Below are positions 29,400-36,858 of a stretch of DNA of 64,000 nt, one piece after another; the stretch's first letter is position 1; each line of letters opens with the position of its first letter. The position numbers and the translations under genes are program-made. The notes beneath the pieces are model-generated. The model saw only the letters and a list, made by a program, of their open reading frames with translations, ran no database searches and was not told where the DNA came from. Where the stretch lies: assembly GCF_030263895.1 (NCBI RefSeq), contig NZ_CP127161.1:2480001-2544000 (forward strand), in the 5' to 3' direction. This DNA is from Proteiniborus sp. MB09-C3. Lineage in GTDB: Bacteria > Bacillota > Clostridia > Tissierellales > Proteiniboraceae.

Positions 29400-30632
29400 A
29401 TGAAGGCTGAAATAATTTGCGTAGGAACCGAATTACTATTAGGTAATATCACTAACACTAATGCAAAATTTTTATCTGAAAAGCTTGCAGAGATTGGAAT
29501 AGATGTATATTATCAGACTACTGTGGGAGATAATATGCAAAGAATTATGGATACTACTATTAGTGCTTTAAATAGGGCTGATATTTTGATTTATTCTGGA
29601 GGACTTGGACCTACAGAAGATGATTGTACCAAAGAAGCTGTATGTAAAGCTATAAATAAGGCTTTATATTTAGATGAACAAATAGTAGAGGATATAAACT
29701 GTTTTTTTACTAATAAGCAAATACCTGAATCGAATAAAAAACAAGCCTATGTTCCAGAAAACAGTATAATACTAAAAAATGATGTAGGCACTGCACCCGG
29801 ATTTTATATTGAAATAGATAATAAAATAATAATACTGCTTCCTGGTCCTCCTAATGAACTAACACTTATGTTCAATAAATATGCAATGCCAAGGCTTGAT
29901 AATAGTTCAAATAATACGATTAGGTCAAGAGTAATTAAAACAATTGGCATTGGTGAATCATCATTGGAAGAGAAAATAATTGATTTAATAAACACTCAAT
30001 CCAATCCAACAATTGCAACATATGCAAGTAATGGACAAGTAGATATAAGAATTACTGCAAAGGCAGATTGTGCAACTAAAGCTGATGGATTGCTTGATGA
30101 CATGCAAACTGAGTTAGATAAGAGGATTAAGGAGTATATTTACAGCTATAATAATGAAAGTATAGAGGAAGTAGTATTTAAAATGCTTACCCATAGAAAG
30201 CTTAAAATAGGATTCTGTGAATCATGTACTGCTGGACTTACTACCTCTATGCTGGCAAGTATTCCAGGTGCCTCTAAGACCTTAGAAAGGTCCTATATAA
30301 CTTATAGTAATCTATCAAAGGTAGAAGAAGTTGACGTCAAAGAGAGCACTCTAAATAGCTATGGAGCGGTAAGCAAAGAGACTGCCATTGAAATGGCACA
30401 AGGGCTACTAAGAAAATGTCCAATAGATATAAGTGTATCTATTACTGGAATAGCTGGTCCTACTGGAGAATCTGAAACTAAGCCAACAGGGCTAGTGTAT
30501 GTATGTCTTGCTGCTAAGGATAGATATGTAGTGGTTGAAAAAAAATTTAACGGCAATAGAGAAAGCAATAGACTTAGATCTGCAAAACTTGTATTTGATT
30601 TAGTTAGAAAATATCTTCTAGATTTAATTTAA
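29400..30632 (+). CDS. cinA: CinA family protein (competence/damage-inducible)
   Basis: 410-residue two-domain protein: an N-terminal MoaB/MogA-like domain (AEIICVGTELLLGNITNTNAKFLSEKL; YSGGLGPTEDD; LPGPPNEL) and a C-terminal nicotinamide-mononucleotide deamidase domain (GFCESCTAGLTTSMLASIPGAS; ITGIAGPTGESETKPTGLVYV). The gene directly precedes recA, as in many Firmicutes. AAAGAGGTGAGAGT precedes the ATG. No SOS box lies ahead of it; recA has its own promoter. Confidence 0.94.
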   Translation: MKAEIICVGTELLLGNITNTNAKFLSEKLAEIGIDVYYQTTVGDNMQRIMDTTISALNRADILIYSGGLGPTEDDCTKEAVCKAINKALYLDEQIVEDINCFFTNKQIPESNKKQAYVPENSIILKNDVGTAPGFYIEIDNKIIILLPGPPNELTLMFNKYAMPRLDNSSNNTIRSRVIKTIGIGESSLEEKIIDLINTQSNPTIATYASNGQVDIRITAKADCATKADGLLDDMQTELDKRIKEYIYSYNNESIEEVVFKMLTHRKLKIGFCESCTAGLTTSMLASIPGASKTLERSYITYSNLSKVEEVDVKESTLNSYGAVSKETAIEMAQGLLRKCPIDISVSITGIAGPTGESETKPTGLVYVCLAAKDRYVVVEKKFNGNRESNRLRSAKLVFDLVRKYLLDLI

Positions 30633-30651
30633 TAAATTCAATATTTTCTGT

Positions 30652-30680
30652 TTGACTATTATTAAGCATTGTTATATAAT
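30652..30680 (+). promoter_or_regulatory. Sigma-A promoter of recA
   Basis: TTGACT (30652-30657) and a perfect TATAAT (30675-30680) with a 17-base spacer. The predicted start near 30687 abuts the SOS box. Confidence 0.82.
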
Positions 30681-30687
30681 TACAATA

Positions 30688-30699
30688 GAACGTTTGTTC
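30688..30699 (+). promoter_or_regulatory. LexA-binding SOS box of recA
   Basis: GAACGTTTGTTC is a perfect match to the Gram-positive SOS box GAAC-N4-GTTC, placed at the predicted transcription start. lexA in this window carries the same type of boxes. Confidence 0.88.
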
Positions 30700-30721
30700 G
30701 AATACGGGTAAGGGTGGTGAA

Positions 30722-30738
30722 TCCCAGAATTTCTGGGA
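30722..30738 (+). promoter_or_regulatory. Hairpin between ribosome-binding site and start of recA
   Basis: TCCCAGAATTTCTGGGA forms a 7-8-bp hairpin between AAGGGTGGTG (30710-30719) and ATG 30746. Without folding, the ribosome site would be about 27 bases from the start. A GTG at 30717 opens an 11-codon ORF whose TAG (30750-30752) overlaps the beginning of recA, an alternative way to couple translation. Confidence 0.55.
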
Positions 30739-30745
30739 ATACTTT

Positions 30746-31786
30746 ATGCTAGAAAAAAAGAAAGCATTAGAAATGGCCATAAGCCAAATAGAAAAGCAAT
30801 TTGGTAAAGGCTCTATAATGAAATTAGGTGAAGATTCAAAGCTTAATGTTGAAGCAGTCTCTACAGGCTCTCTTGATTTAGATATTGCAATAGGAATTGG
30901 AGGACTTCCAAAGGGAAGAATAATAGAAATTTATGGACCAGAATCTTCAGGTAAGACGACTGTAGCTCTGCATTCCATAGCAGAAGTACAAAAAATAGGC
31001 GGAACAGCTGCTTTTATCGATGCAGAACATGCTCTAGACCCTAGCTATGCAAAGAATCTTGGTGTCAATATTGAAGAATTAATAGTATCTCAACCAGATA
31101 CTGGGGAACAAGCTTTGGAGATTGCTGAAGCCTTAGTTAGAAGTGGAGCTGTTGATGTTGTAGTAGTGGATTCAGTTGCTGCTCTAGTTCCTAAAGCAGA
31201 AATTGAAGGTGAAATGGGAGATAGCCATATTGGTTTACAAGCAAGACTAATGTCTCAAGCCCTAAGAAAATTAGCAGGAGCCATAAAGAAATCTAATACC
31301 ATAGCTATATTCATTAATCAGCTTAGAGAAAAAGTCGGTGTTATGTTCGGAAATCCTGAAACAACTACTGGAGGTAGGGCCTTAAAGTTTTATGCCTCTG
31401 TAAGACTAGACGTTAGAAGAGTTGAATCTTTAAAACAGGGAGAAGATATCATTGGTAATAGAACTAGAGTTAAAGTGGTTAAAAATAAGGTAGCTCCTCC
31501 TTTTAAACAAGCTGAGTTCGATATTATGTATGGAACAGGGATTTCAAAAGAAGGAAACATATTAGATGTGGGAGTTGCAGCTGAAATTATTAATAAATCT
31601 GGTTCTTGGTATAGCTACGAATCCAATAGATTAGGACAGGGAAGAGAAAATGCTAAAGATTTTTTACGTGATAATGCTGAAATAGCTAATGAAATAGAAG
31701 CAAAAATAAGGGAAAAATACAACCTGCAAAGTCCTGCCCAAATCAATAAATTAATAGATACAAGTAAAGAAGAAGATAAGAAATAA
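30746..31786 (+). CDS. recA: Recombinase A
   Basis: Homologous recombination and SOS coprotease protein, 346 residues. It carries Walker [14 protein letters not shown] (about 66-78), Walker [29 protein letters not shown], loop L2 [32 protein letters not shown], and a C-terminal domain with an acidic/lysine tail. ATG 30746 is the only in-frame start; no ATG, GTG or TTG lies between it and the upstream stop at 30686. The ribosome site is unusually far upstream, separated by a hairpin. Confidence 0.97.
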   Translation: MLEKKKALEMAISQIEKQFGKGSIMKLGEDSKLNVEAVSTGSLDLDIAIGIGGLPKGRIIEIYGPESSGKTTVALHSIAEVQKIGGTAAFIDAEHALDPSYAKNLGVNIEELIVSQPDTGEQALEIAEALVRSGAVDVVVVDSVAALVPKAEIEGEMGDSHIGLQARLMSQALRKLAGAIKKSNTIAIFINQLREKVGVMFGNPETTTGGRALKFYASVRLDVRRVESLKQGEDIIGNRTRVKVVKNKVAPPFKQAEFDIMYGTGISKEGNILDVGVAAEIINKSGSWYSYESNRLGQGRENAKDFLRDNAEIANEIEAKIREKYNLQSPAQINKLIDTSKEEDKK

Positions 31787-31797
31787 TATTTTATAAG

Positions 31798-31824
31798 AAT
31801 GGCGAATAACACGCCATTTTTTTA
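31798..31824 (+). terminator. Rho-independent terminator after recA
   Basis: ATGGCG pairs with CGCCAT around a short A-rich loop, followed by seven T residues. Confidence 0.8.
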
Positions 31825-31917
31825 TGACCTAATCCGATTTTCTGAATGCTTTTGTCAGAAAATATATGTGAGCAGTAGCAAGCAAATAATTTTGAGTTGG
31901 GAGACAGCTTTATTTAC

Positions 31918-31946
31918 TTGACATATAAATTAAAAAGTAATAAAAT
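31918..31946 (+). promoter_or_regulatory. Sigma-A promoter upstream of rny
   Basis: Perfect TTGACA (31918-31923), a 17-base spacer and TAAAAT (31941-31946). The transcript would start near 31953, giving a leader of about 170 bases before rny. Confidence 0.75.
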
Positions 31947-32016
31947 TAAATCGTATAGCAATATACTTATTAATGTAACATAAAAAACATTCTAAAAGAT
32001 AATACGTAGATCTCAT

Positions 32017-32046
32017 AAGCCGAGATTACTCGGTTTATATTTTTAT
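32017..32046 (+). terminator. Terminator/attenuator hairpin in the rny leader
   Basis: AAGCCGAG (32017-32024) pairs with CTCGGTTT (32029-32036), loop ATTA, followed by TATATTTTTATT. It lies inside the predicted leader, so it could attenuate rny or end a small RNA of about 90 bases. The rest of the 338-base recA-rny spacer (31825-32125) holds the promoter above, a small hairpin (TTCTGA/TCAGAA near 31834-31861) and a string at 32089-32108 resembling the rRNA spacer. Confidence 0.6.
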
Positions 32047-32125
32047 TAATCTGCTTATTGTATTCAAATGAAAATGTTTTAAAAAACGAAACTTGAAAAC
32101 TGAATAGTAAAGGAGGTGCTTTATC

Positions 32126-33664
32126 ATTTTACCACTAGTGATTGCAGGAGCTGTTGGTGGGCTAGCAGTTGGAACTGTCTTAGGTATATACTTAAGGAAA
32201 ACAATTGCTGAAGCAAAGATAATAAACGCAGAGGAAGAGGCTTCAAGAATAGTCGACGAGGCAAAAAAACAGTCAGAGACCTTAAAAAAAGAACAACTTC
32301 TTGAAGCAAAGGAAGAAGTTCATAAGGCAAGAAATGAATTAGAAAGAGAAATTAGGGAAAGAAGAATGGAGATTCAGAAGCAAGAAAGAAGATTGCTTCA
32401 TAAGGAAGAATCCATTGATAGAAAAAGTGAAACATTAGAGAAAAAAGAAGATCAATTGGCAAAGAAAATTAAGGATTTAGAGCAAAAAGATTTAGCAATT
32501 GAAGAATTATATGTTAAGCAAGTCGAAGAATTAGAGAGAATATCTAATTTAACATCAGATGAAGCTAGAGAATTATTATTAAACGATATCAGAAAAGAAA
32601 TAACTCATGATGCAGCGATAATGATCAAGGATATCGAAAATAAGGCAAAAGAAGAAGGCGAGAAAAAAGCAAGAGAAATAATCGCCTATGCAATTCAAAA
32701 ATGTGCTGCTGATCATGTAGCAGAAACTACAGTTACAGTAGTTTCATTGCCAAATGACGAAATGAAAGGTAGAATTATAGGTCGGGAAGGCAGAAATATC
32801 AGAACTTTGGAAACTTTAACTGGTATTGATTTGATAATTGATGATACTCCTGAAGCAGTTATTTTATCTGGATTTGACCCAATTAGAAGGGAAGTAGCAA
32901 GGGTTGCTCTAGAAAAGCTTATAATTGATGGACGTATACATCCTGCAAGGATAGAAGAAATGGTTGAAAAAGCTAAAAAGGAAGTAGACAACCATATCAG
33001 AGAGCAAGGAGAGCAAGCTACATTTGAAACAGGAGTACATGGACTTCATATAGAAATAATTAAGCTTTTAGGTAGATTAAACTATAGGACTAGTTATGGA
33101 CAAAACGTACTTAAACACTCTATAGAAGTATCGCATTTAGCGGGGTTAATGGCTGCAGAACTAGGCGCAGATATAAAAATCGCTAAAAGAGCGGGACTTT
33201 TACATGATTTAGGAAAGGCTGTAGATCATGAGGTAGAAGGTCCACATGTTGCTATAGGAGCAGATTTGTTAAAGAAATATAGAGAATCTAAAGAAGTAAT
33301 TCATGCCATGGAGGCACATCATGGAGATGTTGAACCAGAAACCGTTGAGGCTGTTTTAGTTCAAGCAGCAGATGCAATATCAGCTGCAAGACCAGGAGCA
33401 AGAAGAGAAACGTTAGAAGCTTATATTAAAAGGCTAGAAAAACTAGAAGAAATAGCTAATTCTTTTGAAGGTATAGAAAAATCATTTGCTATACAAGCAG
33501 GTAGAGAAATTAGAATTATGGTTAAACCCGAACTCATTAATGATGACCAGATTATTCATACAGCTAGAGAAATAGTTAAGAGAATAGAAAGTGAACTAGA
33601 ATATCCTGGACAAATTAAAGTGAATGTTATAAGAGAAACAAGAGCTATTGAATATGCAAAATAG
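32126..33664 (+). CDS. rny: Ribonuclease Y
   Basis: Membrane-anchored endoribonuclease that starts mRNA decay. An N-terminal transmembrane helix ([22 protein letters not shown]) is followed by a long Lys/Glu-rich coiled coil (about 30-200), a KH domain ([28 protein letters not shown]) and an HD domain ([25 protein letters not shown]). There is no ATG near the N-terminus. AGGAGGTG (32111-32118) is 7 bases from an in-frame ATT (32126), giving 512 residues that begin [10 protein letters not shown]. The first conventional start is GTG 32138, 19 bases from the ribosome site. Confidence 0.93.
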   Translation: MLPLVIAGAVGGLAVGTVLGIYLRKTIAEAKIINAEEEASRIVDEAKKQSETLKKEQLLEAKEEVHKARNELEREIRERRMEIQKQERRLLHKEESIDRKSETLEKKEDQLAKKIKDLEQKDLAIEELYVKQVEELERISNLTSDEARELLLNDIRKEITHDAAIMIKDIENKAKEEGEKKAREIIAYAIQKCAADHVAETTVTVVSLPNDEMKGRIIGREGRNIRTLETLTGIDLIIDDTPEAVILSGFDPIRREVARVALEKLIIDGRIHPARIEEMVEKAKKEVDNHIREQGEQATFETGVHGLHIEIIKLLGRLNYRTSYGQNVLKHSIEVSHLAGLMAAELGADIKIAKRAGLLHDLGKAVDHEVEGPHVAIGADLLKKYRESKEVIHAMEAHHGDVEPETVEAVLVQAADAISAARPGARRETLEAYIKRLEKLEEIANSFEGIEKSFAIQAGREIRIMVKPELINDDQIIHTAREIVKRIESELEYPGQIKVNVIRETRAIEYAK

Positions 33665-33688
33665 AGAAGACATGGTCTTCTCTTTTTT
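33663..33688 (+). terminator. Rho-independent terminator after rny
   Basis: A 9-bp stem, AGAGAAGAC with GTCTTCTCT, ATG loop, followed by T residues. It begins at the stop codon of rny. Confidence 0.88.
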
Positions 33689-33733
33689 AATATTGTAAAA
33701 TATATATTATTTTGAAAAAATTTAGCTGGGAAA

Positions 33734-33760
33734 AGAGGATTTTTTTGTTATTTGTAGAAT
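33734..33760 (+). promoter_or_regulatory. Sigma-H-type promoter of spoVS
   Basis: AGAGGATTT (33734-33742) and GTAGAAT (33754-33760) with an 11-base spacer match the B. subtilis sigma-H consensus RNAGGAWWW-N11/12-RNNGAAT at every defined position. spoVS is a known sigma-H gene in B. subtilis, so control looks conserved. Confidence 0.72.
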
Positions 33761-33807
33761 ATTATTATCATACTGCATTAATAATATTATTTAAGGGGGC
33801 TATTTTA

Positions 33808-34068
33808 ATGGATGTATTAAAAGTATCAGCAAAATCAAACCCAAATTCTGTTGCCGGAGCATTAGCTGGAGTATTAAGAGAAAAAGGTGCTGCAGAAATA
33901 CAAGCAATAGGCGCAGGTGCTCTAAATCAAGCAGTAAAAGCAGTAGCTATTGCTAGAGGATTTGTTGCTCCTAGTGGTGTTGATTTAATTTGTATACCTG
34001 CGTTTACCGACATTGAGATTGATGGGGAAGAGAGAACCGCTATTAAATTAATTGTTGAACCTAGGTAA
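33808..34068 (+). CDS. spoVS: Stage V sporulation protein S
   Basis: 86-residue nucleic-acid-binding sporulation regulator, nearly invariant in the family (VLKVSAKSNPNSVAGALAGVLREKG; GAGALNQAVKAVAIARGFVAPSG; GEERTAIKLIVEPR). ATG 33808 follows TAAGGGGGC; a longer open frame upstream (from 33712) lies over the promoter and rny terminator and is not coding. It has its own promoter and terminator, so it is monocistronic. Confidence 0.96.
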   Translation: MDVLKVSAKSNPNSVAGALAGVLREKGAAEIQAIGAGALNQAVKAVAIARGFVAPSGVDLICIPAFTDIEIDGEERTAIKLIVEPR

Positions 34069-34070
34069 TT

Positions 34071-34106
34071 AAAAAAAGCCTGCATAATATGTGCAGGTTT
34101 TTTTAT
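34071..34106 (+). terminator. Rho-independent terminator after spoVS
   Basis: AAAAAAGCCTGCA pairs with TGCAGGTTTTTTT around a TAATATG loop, a very strong A/T-flanked terminator that could work in both directions. Confidence 0.9.
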
Positions 34107-34205
34107 ATTTGATTTTTTATTTTAATAAGGATTTAGGTAATAATAATATTTAAATTCTATATATACTTTTTTATGCTTTACATGGAGAAAGGAATGATAG
34201 CTGAT

Positions 34206-35060
34206 ATGAATGCAATAATAAAAAAATCTGATTTACATGTCCATACAACATTCTCTGATGGATCCTTAGCTCCCCTTGAAGTTATAAAATGGGCTTCTAA
34301 GAAGAAAATTTATGCAATTGCTATAACGGATCATGATACTATAGAAGGTGTAAAATATGCGATAGAGAATACTAATTTATTTGATATTACTATTATACCG
34401 GGAATTGAAATAAGCTGTATATTTGAGGATGAGGAAGTACATTTACTGGGATATTATATTGATATACAGAATATAGAATTATTAGAAACACTTAAATTAT
34501 TTAAAGAATCAAGAGAATCGAGGGGTGAAAAAATTGTTGAAAAGCTTAATCGTCTAGAATTTAATTTAACCTTACAGGAAGTTTTTCATATTGCTGGTAA
34601 AGGGGTTATAGGTAGGCCCCATATAGCTAAGGCAATGATTAATAGGAACTACGTAGATACGGTACAAGAAGCCTTTGATAAATACTTAAATAAGCATAAG
34701 CCTGCTTATGTAGATAGATTTAGGGTTTCCTTAAAGGAAGGCATTAATTTAATACATAATGCAGGTGGTGCAGCAGTAATTGCACATCCAGGATTAATAA
34801 AAAATGAGAAGGCTGTAAATGAGGCAATAAGTATGGGAATAGATGGAATAGAGGCAATACATTCTAAACATTCTTCTCAAGATGTTATGAATTACAGTAA
34901 GATAGCTAAAGACAACAATTTGATAATAACAGGAGGTTCTGACTTTCATGGAGACTTTATTAATAATGTGCCTGCACTAGGTGACTTTTTTATAGATTAC
35001 TCTCATGTAGAGCTTTTATTTAGCAAAGCAAATTTTTATAAGGAAAGGAGAGAATTTTGA
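34206..35060 (+). CDS. PHP-domain phosphoesterase (TrpH/YciV-like)
   Basis: About 284 residues. The metal-binding PHP motifs are all present: SDLHVHTTFSDG, ITDHDTIEG, GIEISC, AAVIAHPG and GGSDFHGD. Relatives hydrolyse 5'-phosphates of pAp or short oligonucleotides; the substrate here is inferred from family only. Possible starts are ATG 34173, 34182, 34194 and 34206. 34206 is preferred because GAGAAAGGA ends 12 bases before it and the upstream ATGs lie on or before that site. The stop overlaps the start of the PadR gene. Confidence 0.85.
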   Translation: MNAIIKKSDLHVHTTFSDGSLAPLEVIKWASKKKIYAIAITDHDTIEGVKYAIENTNLFDITIIPGIEISCIFEDEEVHLLGYYIDIQNIELLETLKLFKESRESRGEKIVEKLNRLEFNLTLQEVFHIAGKGVIGRPHIAKAMINRNYVDTVQEAFDKYLNKHKPAYVDRFRVSLKEGINLIHNAGGAAVIAHPGLIKNEKAVNEAISMGIDGIEAIHSKHSSQDVMNYSKIAKDNNLIITGGSDFHGDFINNVPALGDFFIDYSHVELLFSKANFYKERREF

Positions 35061-35434
35061 AAATGTATAAAAATGAAAGGAACAGACAATTTCCATCAAA
35101 AATTAGTACAACATCTTTTGTAAAATTATATATACTACACTTATTGATAGAAAAGAGCTATTATGGTAATGAAATAATTGATGAAATAAAATCTAGACTT
35201 AATAACAAGTGGGAGCCAAGTCCAGGAATGATATATCCTCTTTTAAGAGAATTAGAAGAAAATAATTATATACAAGGCTGGTGGCAGGAACCAGACAAAA
35301 GATCAATAAGATATTATAAAATTACTGATATTGGATATGAACATTATAAAAAAATAAAGTTATTATATAGATCTACTTTTGAAGACTCTTTAACAATTAT
35401 TAAAAATACTTTGAAGGATATTTATAATAATTAA
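35057..35434 (+). CDS. PadR-family transcriptional regulator
   Basis: 125-residue winged-helix regulator (LYILHLLIEKSYYGNEIIDEI; PSPGMIYPLLRELEENNYIQGWWQE; RRYYKITDIG-like SIRYYKITDIGYEHY). A TTG at 35057 overlaps the PHP gene stop and lies 6 bases after AAAGGAG; ATG 35063 is an alternative giving 123 residues. PadR regulators usually control membrane-stress or transporter genes, but no such gene is adjacent, and coupling to the PHP gene is unexplained. Confidence 0.85.
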   Translation: MKMYKNERNRQFPSKISTTSFVKLYILHLLIEKSYYGNEIIDEIKSRLNNKWEPSPGMIYPLLRELEENNYIQGWWQEPDKRSIRYYKITDIGYEHYKKIKLLYRSTFEDSLTIIKNTLKDIYNN

Positions 35435-35527
35435 ATTTCATGACTCAGCTAACTTTAAAAGGAAATTTGATTATAATGTAGAATTTATAATTAACAAAAA
35501 TTAATTTGTAGAGGAAGGATGATTATT

Positions 35528-36718
35528 ATGAAATTTAACCTTTCATCAAGAGCCTTAATGATATCCTCTTCCATAACTTTGGATATCACAGCAAAAGCAA
35601 AAGAAATGAAAGACAAGGGTATAGATGTAATAAGCTTCGGAGCTGGAGAACCTGATTTTAATACTCCTGATAATATTCAAAAAGCTGGAATTGAAGCAAT
35701 AAAATCTGGTAATACAAGATACACTGCAACTTCTGGTACTCCTGATTTAAAAAAAGCAATATGTGAAAAGCTAAAAAAAGAAAATGGTTTAGAATATAAA
35801 CCAAGTAATATTATAGTATCCAATGGTGCTAAACAGTCAATTTTCAACTCATTATTCGCAATTCTAAATCCTGGAGATGAGGTTATTATACCAGTACCTT
35901 ATTGGGTAAGTTATCCTGAATTTATAAAGCTATCTAATGGAATACCAGTACCTGTAGAGACGAAAGAAGAATATAATTTTAAATTTAACCTAGAGGATTT
36001 GGAAAATGCATTGACTCAAAGAACAAAGGCTATTATTTTAAATAGCCCTAGTAATCCAACAGGTTCAGCCTATAATTTAGAGGAATTAAAAGCTATTGCT
36101 GATTGGGCAGTAAAGAATAACATTTTTGTTATATCTGATGAAATATATGAAAAGCTAATATATGATGGACATAAGCATATAAGTATTGCTTCATTAGGTG
36201 AAGAAATTAAAAGATTAACAGTGGTAGTTAACGGCATGTCAAAGGCCTATGCAATGACAGGTTGGAGAATAGGATATGCAGCAGCAGATGAAGAAATAGT
36301 CAAAGTAATGACTAATATACAAAGTCATACGACCTCTAACCCCTGTTCTATATCACAGTATGCTAGTATAGAAGGATTAATTGGAGATCAGTCGATTATT
36401 GAAGATATGAAGGAACAATTTGTTTTAAGAAGAGATTATATGGTCGATAAAATAAACTCTATTAAAGGATTATCATGTAGAAAGCCAATTGGTGCCTTTT
36501 ATGTAATGGCTAATATATCTAAAATAAAAGGTAAAGAAATAAAAGGTAAAATTGTTAATACTTCTTTAGATTTAGCAAATCTACTTCTTGAAGAAGCAAA
36601 AGTTGCAGTTGTTCCAGGATCTGCTTTCGGGGCTGATGATTTTATTAGACTATCTTATGCAACATCAATGAAGAATATTGAAGAAGGATTAAGGAGAATA
36701 GAAGAAATGCTAAAATAA
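35528..36718 (+). CDS. Aspartate/aromatic aminotransferase (class I, AspB type)
   Basis: PLP-dependent aminotransferase of about 396 residues. It has the N-terminal FGAGEPDFNTPDNI, YTATSGTPDLKKAI, the NSPSNPTGSAYN loop (Asn and aspartate contacts), ISDEIYEKLIYDG, the PLP-binding Lys in NGMSKAYAMTGWRIGYAA (about residue 236) and FIRLSYATSM with the substrate Arg. ATG 35528 is preferred; ATG 35519 abuts the GAGGAAGG ribosome site. Monocistronic, ended by a strong hairpin. Confidence 0.92.
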   Translation: MKFNLSSRALMISSSITLDITAKAKEMKDKGIDVISFGAGEPDFNTPDNIQKAGIEAIKSGNTRYTATSGTPDLKKAICEKLKKENGLEYKPSNIIVSNGAKQSIFNSLFAILNPGDEVIIPVPYWVSYPEFIKLSNGIPVPVETKEEYNFKFNLEDLENALTQRTKAIILNSPSNPTGSAYNLEELKAIADWAVKNNIFVISDEIYEKLIYDGHKHISIASLGEEIKRLTVVVNGMSKAYAMTGWRIGYAAADEEIVKVMTNIQSHTTSNPCSISQYASIEGLIGDQSIIEDMKEQFVLRRDYMVDKINSIKGLSCRKPIGAFYVMANISKIKGKEIKGKIVNTSLDLANLLLEEAKVAVVPGSAFGADDFIRLSYATSMKNIEEGLRRIEEMLK

Positions 36719-36750
36719 ATTACTTTGTACAATAAAAGCGTCTATTTTGA

Positions 36751-36787
36751 TAAAGAGATATGAATCTTCATATCTCTTTATTTCTGT
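36751..36787 (+). terminator. Rho-independent terminator after the aminotransferase gene
   Basis: A 14-bp perfect inverted repeat, TAAAGAGATATGAA with TTCATATCTCTTTA, followed by a T-rich stretch. Confidence 0.85.
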
Positions 36788-36858
36788 ATACTATACCTTT
36801 TTTTTATTTACTTCCAAAAAACAATAAGCTTTGATATTATAAAGCTAGGGGTGAGGAT

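Noticed and set aside
32089-32108. Possible rRNA operon fragment
   Set aside because: Only about 16 bases resemble the spacer preceding 23S rRNA; no 16S, 23S or tRNA sequence is nearby. Kept as a low-level observation only.
33712-33807. N-terminal extension of SpoVS
   Set aside because: It covers the sigma-H promoter; SpoVS is 86 residues across the family.
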